From assembly GCF_036670015.1 (NCBI RefSeq), contig NZ_CP137636.1, positions 1,032,501-1,096,500 of the forward strand: DNA of 64,000 nucleotides, written 5' to 3'. This DNA comes from Niallia sp. XMNu-256 (GTDB taxonomy: Bacteria; Bacillota; Bacilli; Bacillales; Cytobacillaceae). How positions within the stretch are numbered: position 1 is the first letter of the stretch; each line of letters starts with the position of its first letter. Under the pieces are notes generated by a model. The model did not search any database. It was not told where the DNA came from and saw nothing but the letters and a program-made list of their open reading frames with translations. This document shows positions 36,238-44,333 of this stretch, piece by piece. The position numbers were made by a program, and so were the translations under genes.

Positions 36238-38104
36238 ATGGAACATGGTTTATCAGTTACATCTTTATTAATTGTTATTTTTGCTGCGTTTTTAACCCCT
36301 CTTATTTTACACAGATTGAAATTAAATATGATACCAGTTGTCGTTGCAGAAATTTTGATCGGTTTAATTATTGGGAAAAGCGGTTTTGATCTTGTAAAAA
36401 CGGATATGTGGCTTGAAACACTTTCTACACTTGGATTTATCTTTTTAATGTTTTTAAGTGGCCTGGAAATTGATTTTAAGGCGTTTTCTGGTGGGAAAAA
36501 ACGAGCAAAACTGCCAAATGGTAAACTTGAGCCCAATACATTTTTAACGGCAACGATTATTTCTATCGGAATTTTTATTCTATCGCTGCTATTATCTTAT
36601 TTATTTGTTTTAGCTGGGTTTATCGATAATGTCTTTTTGATGACCATTATTATATCAACAATCTCCCTTGGAGTGGTTGTCCCGACCTTAAAGGAAGCAC
36701 ATCTTATGCAAACTTCCATAGGACAAATCATTTTATTAGTTGCTGTTATTGCTGACTTAGTAACAATGATTTTGTTAGCTGTATTTGCTTCGCTTTATGA
36801 AGAGGGTGGAAATACATGGCTGCTACTTATCTTATTTGCTGCAGGGGTACTTCTATACTTATTGCTACGTTCATTCAATAATAAGAATACTCCATATCTA
36901 GATTCAATGGCTACGGGTACGATTCAAATTGGAACTAGAGGCGTTTTTACACTTATTATTTTTCTTGTTGCGATTTCCGAAACCGTAGGAGCGGAAAATA
37001 TACTAGGAGCTTTTTTAGCAGGGGTACTTGTTTCTTTACTGTCACCAAATCAGGAATTAGTTCATAAACTTGATTCTTTTGGGTACGGCTTTTTCATTCC
37101 GATCTTTTTCGTGATGATTGGTGTTAATTTAGACATTTGGACACTTTTCAGTGAACCGAAATTACTCCTGTTGATCCCATTATTATTGATAGGACTGTTG
37201 TTATCAAAGCTTATCCCGGTTTATCTTTTAAAGCGCTGGTATGATACTAAAACAGTAATTGCTTCCGGGTTTTTTACTTACATCTACGTTATCCCTTGTA
37301 ATTGCCGCAGCTACGATCGGTGAGAGTATGGGGGTCATTACGAATGAAATGAGTGGAATGTTTATTTTAGTTGCTGTTATTACTTCTGTATTTACACCAA
37401 TCGTTTTTAAAAAAATGTTTCCGTTGGATGGCGAACATATGAAAAAGATAGAGGTTGCTATTATCGGGGCCAATCAGTATACTTTACCCGTTTATCAAGA
37501 ATTAAAAAAGGGGCTTTATGAACCAACAATTTATCATAAAAAACAAGAAAAATTAGAGAATCAATCAACGGATAAAGTATTTGAGATTTTCGAAATACCT
37601 GACTTTTCAATAGAGTCTATCAATAATACCAAGATTCACGAGGCTGAAATTGTGGTAATTTCAACAGGTGAGGAGGAAATTAATGCGATCCTTGGAAAAG
37701 CATTAAAAGATCAGGGAGTCGAACGCGTGATTTGCCGGGTCGAACGACCGGAAACAGAGATCGCTTTAAAAAGTTTGGGAATTGAAGGTTTTTCAACCTT
37801 GTTATCTACAAAGACTTTATTGCGTGCGTTGATAGAATCTCCACATATCCTTAATATCCTGACAAACGTTGAAAACTCATTATATGAGATTCAATTATAC
37901 AATCGTAAATATGACGGTGTTACGTTACGGGAATTTCCTTTTACGGGCGATGTGATTTTCGTTCGTATTTTCAGAGGAAATGATTCCATAGTTCCACATG
38001 GTGAGACCGAATTGCAACTTCATGACACCTTAATTGTTACAGGAACGAAAGAGTATGTAGAGGAATTAACGCAGGAACTTCAATATGGAAATTATTATCT
38101 TTAA
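36238..38104 (+). CDS. yjbQ: YjbQ-type cation/proton antiporter with apparent one-base frameshift
   Basis: CPA2-type antiporters exchange K+ or Na+ for protons. The ATG at 36238 follows AGGAGG. The first frame encodes about 12 membrane helices and stops at 37323; the second frame resumes the same protein and supplies the last helices, a TrkA-N domain (V-A-I-I-G-A-N-Q near 37455) and a TrkA-C domain. Dropping one T from the six-T run at 37270-37275 restores S-G-F-L-L-T-S-T and a single protein of 621 residues, the length of intact YjbQ. Either the gene is inactivated, the run is read by slippage, or the base is a sequencing error. Confidence 0.9.
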
Positions 38105-38238
38105 CTTCATTCAGTAAATGTTTTTGTACCGATAGCTTGCGATAGGTAAAGAAGTCCTTGACTTTTTATAAGTGGGGGCTGAATGCAAAATGTTTGTTTG
38201 ATTCAGTAGGAGTTTAAACCACAGCTGAATGAAGTTAA
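38101..38238. repeat. 138-bp element with perfect 14-bp inverted ends
   Basis: TTAACTTCATTCAG at 38101-38114 has its exact reverse complement at 38225-38238. The inner part repeats the CATTCAG/CTGAAT core at about 38189 and 38210. The left end overlaps the yjbQ stop codon. A related core lies at 27.3 kb. This looks like a small non-coding palindromic repeat or a terminal-inverted-repeat miniature element. Confidence 0.6.
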
Positions 38239-38390
38239 GCCACCGGTGGATGCCTCGGAATTTAGGATATTTTATCAGGGCATCTTAGTCCGGCGAAAGG
38301 CACAGGATTTGGCGTTTTGAAGGTGATTAAAATCCGGGCGCAAATTCGACGGGGCGAATTTGATTTTCTGTGGTGCTAGTGTTATTGATA
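38239..38390. other. Structured non-coding segment upstream of fabI
   Basis: The GC-richer segment right of the 138-bp element has several hairpins: the palindrome CCACCGGTGG, GATGCC with GGCATC around 24 nt, and AAATTCG with CGAATTT. No open frame of note lies here. It may be a non-coding RNA or the rest of the same repeat. Confidence 0.45.
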
Positions 38391-38422
38391 ATTGAGTTCA
38401 TTTCTTTTCTTTTTAATATGAT

Positions 38423-38450
38423 TATAGTAAAATTAAGACTAGGTACTAAT
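38423..38450 (+). promoter_or_regulatory. fabI promoter -10 with FapR operator
   Basis: TATAGT at 38423-38428 is followed at 38431-38450 by AATTAAGACTAGGTACTAAT, whose reverse complement is essentially the FapR consensus operator. The operator covers the expected start site. A weak -35 lies near 38400. Confidence 0.88.
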
Positions 38451-38479
38451 AACTTGTGGTAACAGTGGAGGTTAAATAA

Positions 38480-39256
38480 ATGACAATTAGTCTAGCAGGC
38501 AAAACATTTGTCGTAATGGGAGTAGCAAATAAACGAAGTATTGCTTGGGGAATTGCTAGATCTTTGCATGCTTCAGGGGCACGCCTTATTTTTACATATG
38601 CGGGAGAGCGTCTTGAAAAAAGTGTGACTGATTTGGCTCAATCTTTAGAAGGAGCGAGTGACTCGCTAATTCTGCCTTGTGATGTAACAAGTGATGAAGA
38701 TATAGCAAAATGCTTTGCTCAAATTAAAGAAAAAGTGGGCACCATTCATGGAATTGCCCATTGTATCGCATTTGCGAACAAGGAGGAGCTAGAAGGCGAG
38801 TATATGAATACAACCCGTGAAGGCTTCCTGTTAGCACATAATATTAGTGCTTATTCTTTAACAGCTGTTGCGAAAGAAGCTCGTCCGCTAATGGCTGAAG
38901 GCGGGAGCATTGTAACCCTCACATATCTTGGCGGTGAGCGCGTCGTGACGAATTATAATGTCATGGGTGTTGCAAAAGCGTCTCTTGATGCAAGTGTTAA
39001 ATACTTAGCAGCAGATCTTGGTAAAGAAGGGGTTCGGGTAAACGCAATTTCCGCTGGACCAATTCGAACTTTATCTGCCAAAGGAATCAGCGATTTTAAT
39101 TCTATTTTGAATGTTATTGAAGAACGAGCTCCGTTAAGAAGAACAACAACACCAGAAGAAGTTGGAGATACAGCTGTCTTCCTATTTAGTGATATGTCTA
39201 GAGGAATCACAGGTGAATTCATCCATGTGGATTCTGGATATCATGTATTAGGTTAA
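38480..39256 (+). CDS. fabI: Enoyl-ACP reductase (NADH) FabI
   Basis: FabI catalyses the last reduction in each fatty acid elongation cycle. The 258-residue SDR-type protein has the N-terminal V-V-M-G-V-A-N-K-R-S-I-A-W-G nucleotide region and the FabI active site Y-x6-K (Y-N-V-M-G-V-A-K near residue 157), with L-T-Y-L-G before it. It should be the target type inhibited by triclosan. A FapR operator precedes it, so it is co-regulated with fabH-fabF 30 kb away. Confidence 0.97.
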   Translation: MTISLAGKTFVVMGVANKRSIAWGIARSLHASGARLIFTYAGERLEKSVTDLAQSLEGASDSLILPCDVTSDEDIAKCFAQIKEKVGTIHGIAHCIAFANKEELEGEYMNTTREGFLLAHNISAYSLTAVAKEARPLMAEGGSIVTLTYLGGERVVTNYNVMGVAKASLDASVKYLAADLGKEGVRVNAISAGPIRTLSAKGISDFNSILNVIEERAPLRRTTTPEEVGDTAVFLFSDMSRGITGEFIHVDSGYHVLG

Positions 39257-39268
39257 GAATTTGACAAT

Positions 39269-39312
39269 AAGAACCCACTGCTAAATAAAAGGCAGAGGGT
39301 TCTTATTTTTTT
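39269..39312 (+). terminator. Terminator of fabI
   Basis: The stem AAGAACCC/GGGTTCTT, with an inner CTGC/GCAG pairing, is followed by a T run. Confidence 0.85.
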
Positions 39313-39377
39313 AGAAACAAATTCTGCAATTGCTGCATAGATATATGGGGAGATGCCCTAATAAGGAGGAGACTCTT

Positions 39378-40097
39378 ATGTCCACAAATCAATCACGAGA
39401 ACCGCTCTTATATATTATGCAGCCTGCAATTAAATTTCCGAAGGCGAATATGCAGGAAACGTTTACTGTGGCGAAACCCGGTAAACAAAAACCTTTATTG
39501 AATGGTGAAGCGAAAGAAAGGTTTGATTCAACGAAAGAAGAACCGGTACTTATTGAAAATAATGAAGTAAATAATGATGAAGGCGAGATCAAGGTAGAAA
39601 CAAAGAAACAGAGTCCTGAAAAAAGGGCTTCAAAAAAGTTTGATTCAAAAAAAGAAGATCCGGTACTTATTGAGAGAAATGAAGTGAATAACGATGAAGG
39701 AAATATCAAGGTAGAAACAAAGAAACAGAGTCCCGAAAAAAAGGTTTCAAAAAAGATAGAAGCTGAAGAAGTTCGAGAAATCATTGAGCAATATCATCAA
39801 GTTCAAAGTGTGGAGGAAGATCCATCACCTTCGCTACCGCGAACAAAAAAATCTTATTCCTTTAAACCAGTGAAAAGCTTTAAGGAAATGGCAATACCAG
39901 ATAAATTGAACTATTTGTCTAATTTCCCAAAACAATTACCGCCTGTTCCATGTATCTTTATTACGCAAAACAGTTCGATTAAAGGGTTTTTACTTCACTC
40001 AGCGGAAGACTTCATTGAAGTAAAACAGTTTAATAATAAGAAAATTGAATTATACACAAGTGATCTTATTAATATTAAAATGATCGGTCTTAAATAA
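39378..40097 (+). CDS. cotO: Spore coat protein CotO with internal tandem repeat
   Basis: CotO is a late morphogenetic protein of the outer coat and crust. The ATG at 39378, behind AAGGAGGAG, gives 239 residues starting M-S-T-N-Q-S-R-E-P-L-L-Y-I-M-Q-P. The C-terminal part (M-A-I-P-D-K-L-N-Y-L, then P-C-I-F-I-T) matches the CotO end. Between them are two copies of a 39-residue charged repeat (listed separately) that lengthen the hydrophilic middle. It is convergent with cotZ, as usual for this cluster. Confidence 0.82.
   Translation: MSTNQSREPLLYIMQPAIKFPKANMQETFTVAKPGKQKPLLNGEAKERFDSTKEEPVLIENNEVNNDEGEIKVETKKQSPEKRASKKFDSKKEDPVLIERNEVNNDEGNIKVETKKQSPEKKVSKKIEAEEVREIIEQYHQVQSVEEDPSPSLPRTKKSYSFKPVKSFKEMAIPDKLNYLSNFPKQLPPVPCIFITQNSSIKGFLLHSAEDFIEVKQFNNKKIELYTSDLINIKMIGLK
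39522..39755 (+). repeat. Two tandem 117-bp repeats within cotO
   Basis: Copy one is 39522-39638 and copy two is 39639-39755, with a period of exactly 39 codons. Both encode F-D-S-x-K-E-x-P-V-L-I-E followed by N-E-V-N-N-D-E-G and I-K-V-E-T-K-K-Q-S-P-E-K. The DNA copies differ only at scattered bases, so the duplication is fairly recent. Confidence 0.9.
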
Positions 40098-40122
40098 AAA
40101 GGCCAGCTTGTGCTGGCCTTTT
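40097..40122. terminator. Bidirectional terminator between cotO and cotZ
   Basis: The 11-bp stem AAAAGGCCAGC/GCTGGCCTTTT has a 4-nt loop. Confidence 0.9.
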
Positions 40123-40131
40123 CTATCACAA

Positions 40132-40659
40132 TTAGCAAACGTTTGGAATGAATACATCCTTGAGGCATTGAACCGCACAGAAGCAACTAAGGTCAACTGT
40201 TACACAATCTTCTGTTGCAGCGAATCTTCTTATTTCCATTTCACAAATTTCCTGTAAGTTAATGCAGCAATCCTCTACCATATCGTTTGAGTCACAACTA
40301 GCTGTTCCAGTTCCCTCTATTGGTCTCAGTACACGAAGGGTCGCACAGCAGTTATCGAATACTTCTTCTACTCTAAAGAAAATCGAAGTACAAAAACCAA
40401 AGCCGGGATCGTTTTTACTTTTGAAGAATGCATGGAATGGGGAACCATCTGCCGTTTGTAATACAATAACCCTTGTGTTTTTTCTATTATTTTCTGGTTG
40501 TGTTGCCCCTAGTGTTCCAAGTGGCTCACGGAAGCAACTTTTTGGACATTCACAATCCTCTTCAACAGCATTATCTTGAATATCTTTAATCGCACGAACA
40601 ACGTCACAAATGCAATTATCATGAGAAAAAGCATCTTTATCTTTTTTTCCACAACCCAT
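40132..40659 (-). CDS. cotZ: Cysteine-rich spore coat protein, CotZ/CotY/ExsY family
   Basis: This family forms the crystalline crust or exosporium layer of the spore by disulfide cross-linking. The ATG at 40659 follows AAGGAGG; the frame upstream of it is spurious. The 175-residue protein starts M-G-C-G-K-K-D and carries about 19 cysteines, including C-E-C-P-K-S-C, N-C-C-A-T-L and D-L-S-C-F-C-A-V-Q-C. It ends in cysteine. Pairing with cotO matches Bacillus. Only one family member is present here, where B. subtilis has cotY and cotZ in tandem. Confidence 0.92.
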   Translation of the reverse strand: MGCGKKDKDAFSHDNCICDVVRAIKDIQDNAVEEDCECPKSCFREPLGTLGATQPENNRKNTRVIVLQTADGSPFHAFFKSKNDPGFGFCTSIFFRVEEVFDNCCATLRVLRPIEGTGTASCDSNDMVEDCCINLQEICEMEIRRFAATEDCVTVDLSCFCAVQCLKDVFIPNVC

Positions 40660-40815
40660 ATTATTTCCTCCTTGTAATTCTAGTGATATTACACTAATAA
40701 CATATTGAAAATGGGGCAAATGGGTAACGGACAAACGCCTTTTTTTTGAAAAATAGGCGGATAACAGCAACACTTTGACAAGGAGTTTCAAGGTAAATAG
40801 GAGAGTGGATCGGAG

Positions 40816-41166
40816 ATGGATATTACCTTTCTAGAATTACTTTTGTTAGGATTAGCCTCGTTTCGGCTGACCCGGTTATTTGTTTATGATAAAATTACCG
40901 CTTTTATTAGAAATGTATTTATAAAAGAAATAGAAGAAAAAGATGAAAATGGGGAAGAGACTGTTTATTTAATTCCAAAAGATGGCGTGATCAAAGGATT
41001 TTTTGGGGAATTATTAAGCTGTTATTGGTGTACAGGAGTATGGTCATCGCTTGGTTTGTACGGATTGTATGTGAGTTTACCAACTATAGCTGTACCCGTA
41101 ATCATTATTTTAGCAATTAGTGCTGTGGCCGCTATTATTGAAACTGTTATTCAAAATTGGTTATAA
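40816..41166 (+). CDS. yjcA: DUF1360 sporulation membrane protein YjcA
   Basis: This 116-residue protein has an N-terminal hydrophobic segment, the family motif L-A-S-F-R-L-T-R-L-F-V-Y-D, a central charged loop, L-L-S-C-Y-W-C-T-G-V-W near residue 73, and two C-terminal helices. These are features of DUF1360. B. subtilis YjcA is made during sporulation and its gene sits at the same place after the cot cluster. The two cysteines in S-C-Y-W-C suggest metal or disulfide use, not shown. Confidence 0.88.
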   Translation: MDITFLELLLLGLASFRLTRLFVYDKITAFIRNVFIKEIEEKDENGEETVYLIPKDGVIKGFFGELLSCYWCTGVWSSLGLYGLYVSLPTIAVPVIIILAISAVAAIIETVIQNWL

Positions 41167-41225
41167 GTTTCCTTTTTTTGACCTCCATTTCTAGACATTT
41201 GTTTTACACAAGCTATCTATTACAG

Positions 41226-41234
41226 CATATAATA
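41226..41234 (+). promoter_or_regulatory. Possible SigK-type -10 for the 37-residue gene
   Basis: CATATAATA fits the SigK -10 pattern CATAnnnTA, with an AC pair about 17 nt upstream. The same bases include TATAAT, but the nearest TTTACA is 19 nt away, so a sigma-A reading is less good. The location among coat genes favours SigK. Confidence 0.45.
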
Positions 41235-41263
41235 CAATAACTTTGATGAAATGGAGGGGTATT

Positions 41264-41377
41264 ATGAATCAAGATAAACCTAAAAAACAGTCAGCAACTT
41301 CTGCCCCAACTCAAGTGAATTACCGAAAAAAGGCAAAGAAGAAAAAGGGCTGCGGATGTGGAAAAAGAAAGGCATAA
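41264..41377 (+). CDS. 37-residue basic peptide with C-G-C-G motif
   Basis: This short gene has a very good GGAGGGG site 6 nt before the ATG, a candidate promoter, and its own terminator, so I regard it as real. The peptide is lysine-rich: a polar N-terminal half, then R-K-K-A-K-K-K-K-G-C-G-C-G-K-R-K-A at the end. It has no membrane segment. The basic, cysteine-ended composition and the place between yjcA and spore germination genes suggest a small spore structural or nucleic-acid-binding peptide. I know no named family for it. Confidence 0.7.
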   Translation: MNQDKPKKQSATSAPTQVNYRKKAKKKKGCGCGKRKA

Positions 41378-41402
41378 GTGGATGAAATATCATGGATATT
41401 AT

Positions 41403-41444
41403 AAAAAAGCGTAGGATCGATTTAATGAGATGCTACGCTTTTTT
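41403..41444 (+). terminator. Terminator after the 37-residue gene
   Basis: The 12-bp stem AAAAAAGCGTAG/CTACGCTTTTTT has an 18-nt loop. Confidence 0.85.
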
Positions 41445-41560
41445 GTTTGTCGATTTACAGTGGAAAATAATAACTTTTAGGAAATCATTCATAAATTACT
41501 ATTAAAAGCAGAAAATAAACGTTGTACAAATTACGTAACTTTACATAGGAAGGGTAGACT

Positions 41561-42040
41561 ATGAAGAAATTAACGAAAGCCATTATGATGATTTTTCTGT
41601 ACTTAGGGATTGTTACTGGTTGTAATAAAAATGAGGTTCAAGGAAATCAAGATTATATGACCTTAATGCAGACAACGAATCCAACGCCAACAAATATTGT
41701 CTCTGGAAAGAATCATGTAACAGCAGAAGAAATTAAAAAAGATGTAGAAAAGAAGAGAGAGTATATTTATGATGTAGCAGTTATTAAAGGGGAAAACGAA
41801 GACCTTGTCGTCTACAAGGTAAAGCACCTTCAAAGGTTTCGGATGAATAAGATTGAAAAAGAAATAACAGAGATGCTTGAGAAAAAATATCCCGATGAGA
41901 ACTTTGTTGTTTCGAGTGACTATAAAATCTTTTTAGAAGCGGTTCGCTTAGGGGAGAAAATGAAGGACCCTCATTTTTCTAAAAAAGATGCACAAAAAAG
42001 ATTGGATGAAATCATTAAATTAAAGAACGAGTTGACTTAG
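41561..42040 (+). CDS. YhcN/YlaJ-family sporulation lipoprotein
   Basis: This 159-residue precursor has a signal peptide and the lipobox I-V-T-G-C-N. The C-terminal part has the YhcN/YlaJ pattern: V-Y-K-V-K-H-L-Q-R-F-R-M-N-K-I-E-K-E, then K-Y-P-D-E-N-F-V-V-S-S-D-Y-K-I-F. It lies 16 nt before spoVAC. The same lipoprotein-spoVAC-spoVAD-spoVAEb order is found in the spoVA2mob operon linked to high spore heat resistance, but the DUF1657 and YetF genes of that operon are missing. It probably sits in the spore inner membrane. Confidence 0.85.
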   Translation: MKKLTKAIMMIFLYLGIVTGCNKNEVQGNQDYMTLMQTTNPTPTNIVSGKNHVTAEEIKKDVEKKREYIYDVAVIKGENEDLVVYKVKHLQRFRMNKIEKEITEMLEKKYPDENFVVSSDYKIFLEAVRLGEKMKDPHFSKKDAQKRLDEIIKLKNELT

Positions 42041-42056
42041 GAAAGGGGTAAGCAGC

Positions 42057-42530
42057 ATGGCTAATCAAGAAAATAAAACTCCTGAACAAAAGAAATATGA
42101 TCAAATCCAGCAAAAGCATGAAATTAAACGGCCTGTTTTTAAAAATTGTATAAAAGCGTTTTTAGTTGGAGGAACGATTTGTGCCATCGGACAGGCCATT
42201 AGTTATTTTTATATTTATAATTTTAATTTCACTGAACAAACAGCGGGGAATCCAACAACAGCAACACTTGTCTTTATTTCCATGCTGTTAACAGGTTTTG
42301 GTGTTTATGACCGAATTGGACAATTTGGGGGTGCAGGAAGTGCAGTTCCGATTACGGGATTTGGTAATGCTGTTGTTTCAGCTGCGATTGAACATCGTAC
42401 CGAAGGATTTGTTTTAGGTGTTGGTGGGAATATCTTTAAGCTAGCCGGTTCAGTAATAGTATTCGGGGTGTTTTCGGCTTTTGTTGTTGCTTTAATAAAA
42501 ACGTTGCTCATCATGTGGGGGGTGATTTAA
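42057..42530 (+). CDS. spoVAC: Spore dipicolinate channel protein SpoVAC
   Basis: SpoVAC forms a mechanosensitive channel in the spore inner membrane for dipicolinic acid. The 157-residue protein has a charged N-terminus of about 35 residues, then about four hydrophobic helices with the family stretches G-G-T-I-C-A-I-G-Q and Y-D-R-I-G-Q-F-G-G-A-G-S-A-V-P-I-T-G-F-G. Its stop overlaps the spoVAD start by one base (TAATG), so the two are translationally coupled. Confidence 0.95.
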   Translation: MANQENKTPEQKKYDQIQQKHEIKRPVFKNCIKAFLVGGTICAIGQAISYFYIYNFNFTEQTAGNPTTATLVFISMLLTGFGVYDRIGQFGGAGSAVPITGFGNAVVSAAIEHRTEGFVLGVGGNIFKLAGSVIVFGVFSAFVVALIKTLLIMWGVI

Positions 42531-43540
42531 TGCATATCGGAAAACAATCATGGGTTTTTGAGAACCAACCAGTCATTGCTGCAACAGGAGTTACAGGAGG
42601 ACCTTTTGAAGCAAACGGGAAGTTAGCTGCGGACTTTGATCTCCTCCATCATGATTTATGGATGGGGCAGGATTCGTATGAAAAAGCGCAAAGAACTTTA
42701 ATGGAGGAAGCCATTCAAATAGCGTTGCAGAAGGGAAACTTGCAAAAGGAGGATATTGAGTTCCTTATAGCAGGTGATTTAATTAACCAAATGACACCAT
42801 CAAGCTTTGCAGCACGAACGGCTCAAATTCCTTATTTAGGAATTTTTGGGGCTTGTTCGACCTCAATGGAAGGCCTTGCCTTGGCATCTTTTATGATTAA
42901 TTATAACGGTGCAAAAAATATTATTACAGGTGTTTCCAGTCATAATGCAACTTCTGAGAGACAATTCCGTTATCCAACTGAATATGGAGGCCAAAAACCA
43001 CCAACTGCACAATGGTCGGTCACAGGGGCTGGCGTTGCCCTTGTCACTGCCAACGAAAATCAGGACAATCTTCCTTATACCACATCTGCCACCATTGGGA
43101 AAGTGATCGATATGGGCTTAAATGATCCATTTAATATGGGAGGAGCGATGGCACCAGCTGCTGCTGATACAATAATTGCTCATTTCGAGGACCTTGAACG
43201 TGACCCCTCTTACTATGATTTAATTGTGACGGGGGACTTAGCGAAGGTTGGAAGAAGTGCCACTCTCGAATTATTGGAAGATAAAGGCTTACAGATAGAT
43301 GAGGAACGTTTTCAAGATTGCGGCATGATGATTTATCAAGACGATCAGCCTGTTCAAGCTGGTGCCAGTGGACCGGGTTGCTCGGCTACCGTTGTATATG
43401 GCCATTTATTAAATCAAATGAAGAAAGGTGTATATAAGCGTATCTTAGTTGTGGCTACAGGTGCGTTATTATCACCGCTGTCTGTTCAACAAAAGGATAG
43501 TATACCTTGTATTGCTCATGCCGTTTCAATCGAAATTTAG
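42530..43540 (+). CDS. spoVAD: Spore dipicolinate-binding protein SpoVAD
   Basis: SpoVAD has a thiolase-like fold and binds dipicolinic acid for uptake and release. The ATG at 42530 overlaps the spoVAC stop; the earlier in-frame start at 42515 is inside spoVAC. The 336-residue protein starts M-H-I-G-K-Q-S-W-V-F and has the G-A-C-S-T-S-M-E-G-L near residue 107 and the G-A-G-V-A-L-V segment. It is the second of three coupled spoVA genes. Confidence 0.96.
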   Translation: MHIGKQSWVFENQPVIAATGVTGGPFEANGKLAADFDLLHHDLWMGQDSYEKAQRTLMEEAIQIALQKGNLQKEDIEFLIAGDLINQMTPSSFAARTAQIPYLGIFGACSTSMEGLALASFMINYNGAKNIITGVSSHNATSERQFRYPTEYGGQKPPTAQWSVTGAGVALVTANENQDNLPYTTSATIGKVIDMGLNDPFNMGGAMAPAAADTIIAHFEDLERDPSYYDLIVTGDLAKVGRSATLELLEDKGLQIDEERFQDCGMMIYQDDQPVQAGASGPGCSATVVYGHLLNQMKKGVYKRILVVATGALLSPLSVQQKDSIPCIAHAVSIEI

Positions 43541-43569
43541 AATTTTGTTTAGAAAAGGGGTTTTAGAAA

Positions 43570-43926
43570 ATGTTATCGATGTTTTTTTGGGCTTTTGTCG
43601 TTGGTGGACTTATATGTGTGGTAGGTCAGTTGTTATTTGATGTGGCAAAATTAACACCAGGTCATGCGTTAAGTCTATTAGTGGTTATCGGAGCCTTACT
43701 TGATGGGTTAGGGTTGTATGAGCCACTTATTGACTTTGCAGGAGCTGGAGCGACTGTTCCGATTTTGAGTTTCGGAAACTCCCTTGTTCATGGTGCCATG
43801 CAGGAAGCGGAGCAACATGGAATTATTGGTGTATTGACAGGAATGTTTGAAATTACAAGTTCAGGAATCTCAGCAGCAATCGTCTTTGGTTTTCTAGGGG
43901 CACTCATCTTTAAACCGAAAGGCTGA
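43570..43926 (+). CDS. spoVAE: Spore dipicolinate channel protein SpoVAE (SpoVAEb type)
   Basis: This 118-residue hydrophobic protein has about four helices and the family stretch [17 protein letters not shown], which resembles the corresponding part of SpoVAC. SpoVAEb works with SpoVAC and SpoVAD in dipicolinate movement. A GGGG site precedes the ATG. No spoVAA, spoVAB, spoVAEa or spoVAF lies next to it, so this is a short spoVA set. A full spoVA operon may exist elsewhere. Confidence 0.94.
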   Translation: MLSMFFWAFVVGGLICVVGQLLFDVAKLTPGHALSLLVVIGALLDGLGLYEPLIDFAGAGATVPILSFGNSLVHGAMQEAEQHGIIGVLTGMFEITSSGISAAIVFGFLGALIFKPKG

Positions 43927-44047
43927 TTGTATATCCTATTTATGCCTGTTTTTAGATTGAAGAGGCCTAACTTCAGAAGCCTGCCTCACAAATTGACATC
44001 TTGTTCATATTCTATAATGACTCAAGGAATAAGTGAGGTGAAAAAAT

Positions 44048-44179
44048 ATGGGCTTCTGTGGTGGATACGGCTATGGTGGCGGCGGCGGTTATGTCGGCGG
44101 CTATGGCGGTGGTAACACTTTTGTGTTGATCGTCGTACTGTTTATTTTATTAATCATCGTTGGTTGCAGCTTCTGTTAA
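44048..44179 (+). CDS. YjcZ-family small sporulation peptide
   Basis: This 43-residue peptide begins M-G-F-C-G-G-Y-G-Y-G and has a glycine/tyrosine-rich half followed by one hydrophobic helix (F-V-L-I-V-V-L-F-I-L-L-I-I-V-G). This is the pattern of the YjcZ family. GAGGTG precedes the ATG and a terminator follows. Such peptides are common in Bacillus spore gene neighbourhoods. The exact role is unknown. Confidence 0.88.
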   Translation: MGFCGGYGYGGGGGYVGGYGGGNTFVLIVVLFILLIIVGCSFC

Positions 44180-44204
44180 TTTCTAATCTCCCCTCCTGAA
44201 ATAG

Positions 44205-44233
44205 AAAGCCGCTCAATATGGGGCGGCTTTTTT
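44205..44233 (+). terminator. Terminator after the YjcZ-like gene
   Basis: The stem AAAGCCGC/GCGGCTTT is followed by a T run. Confidence 0.85.
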
Positions 44234-44333
44234 CGTTTATTTTTTCCTCACCAATTCCCAGCCTTTTCATACTATATAAGAGATTAAGACAGCTAACTGA
44301 AAGGTAGTTGTGACTGAAGAGGGAGGCCTATAA

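Noticed and set aside
37259-38104. Separate gene for a soluble TrkA-domain protein
   Set aside because: The upstream frame ends in this region in the middle of membrane helices, and removing one T joins the two parts into a normal-length YjbQ. No ribosome binding site precedes 37259.
39389-39784. Minus-strand open frame with repeated S-S-L-F-T-S segments
   Set aside because: It is the antisense reading of the cotO tandem repeat.
43927-44115. Open frame after spoVAE
   Set aside because: It lacks a site and overlaps the start of the YjcZ-like gene, which fits better.
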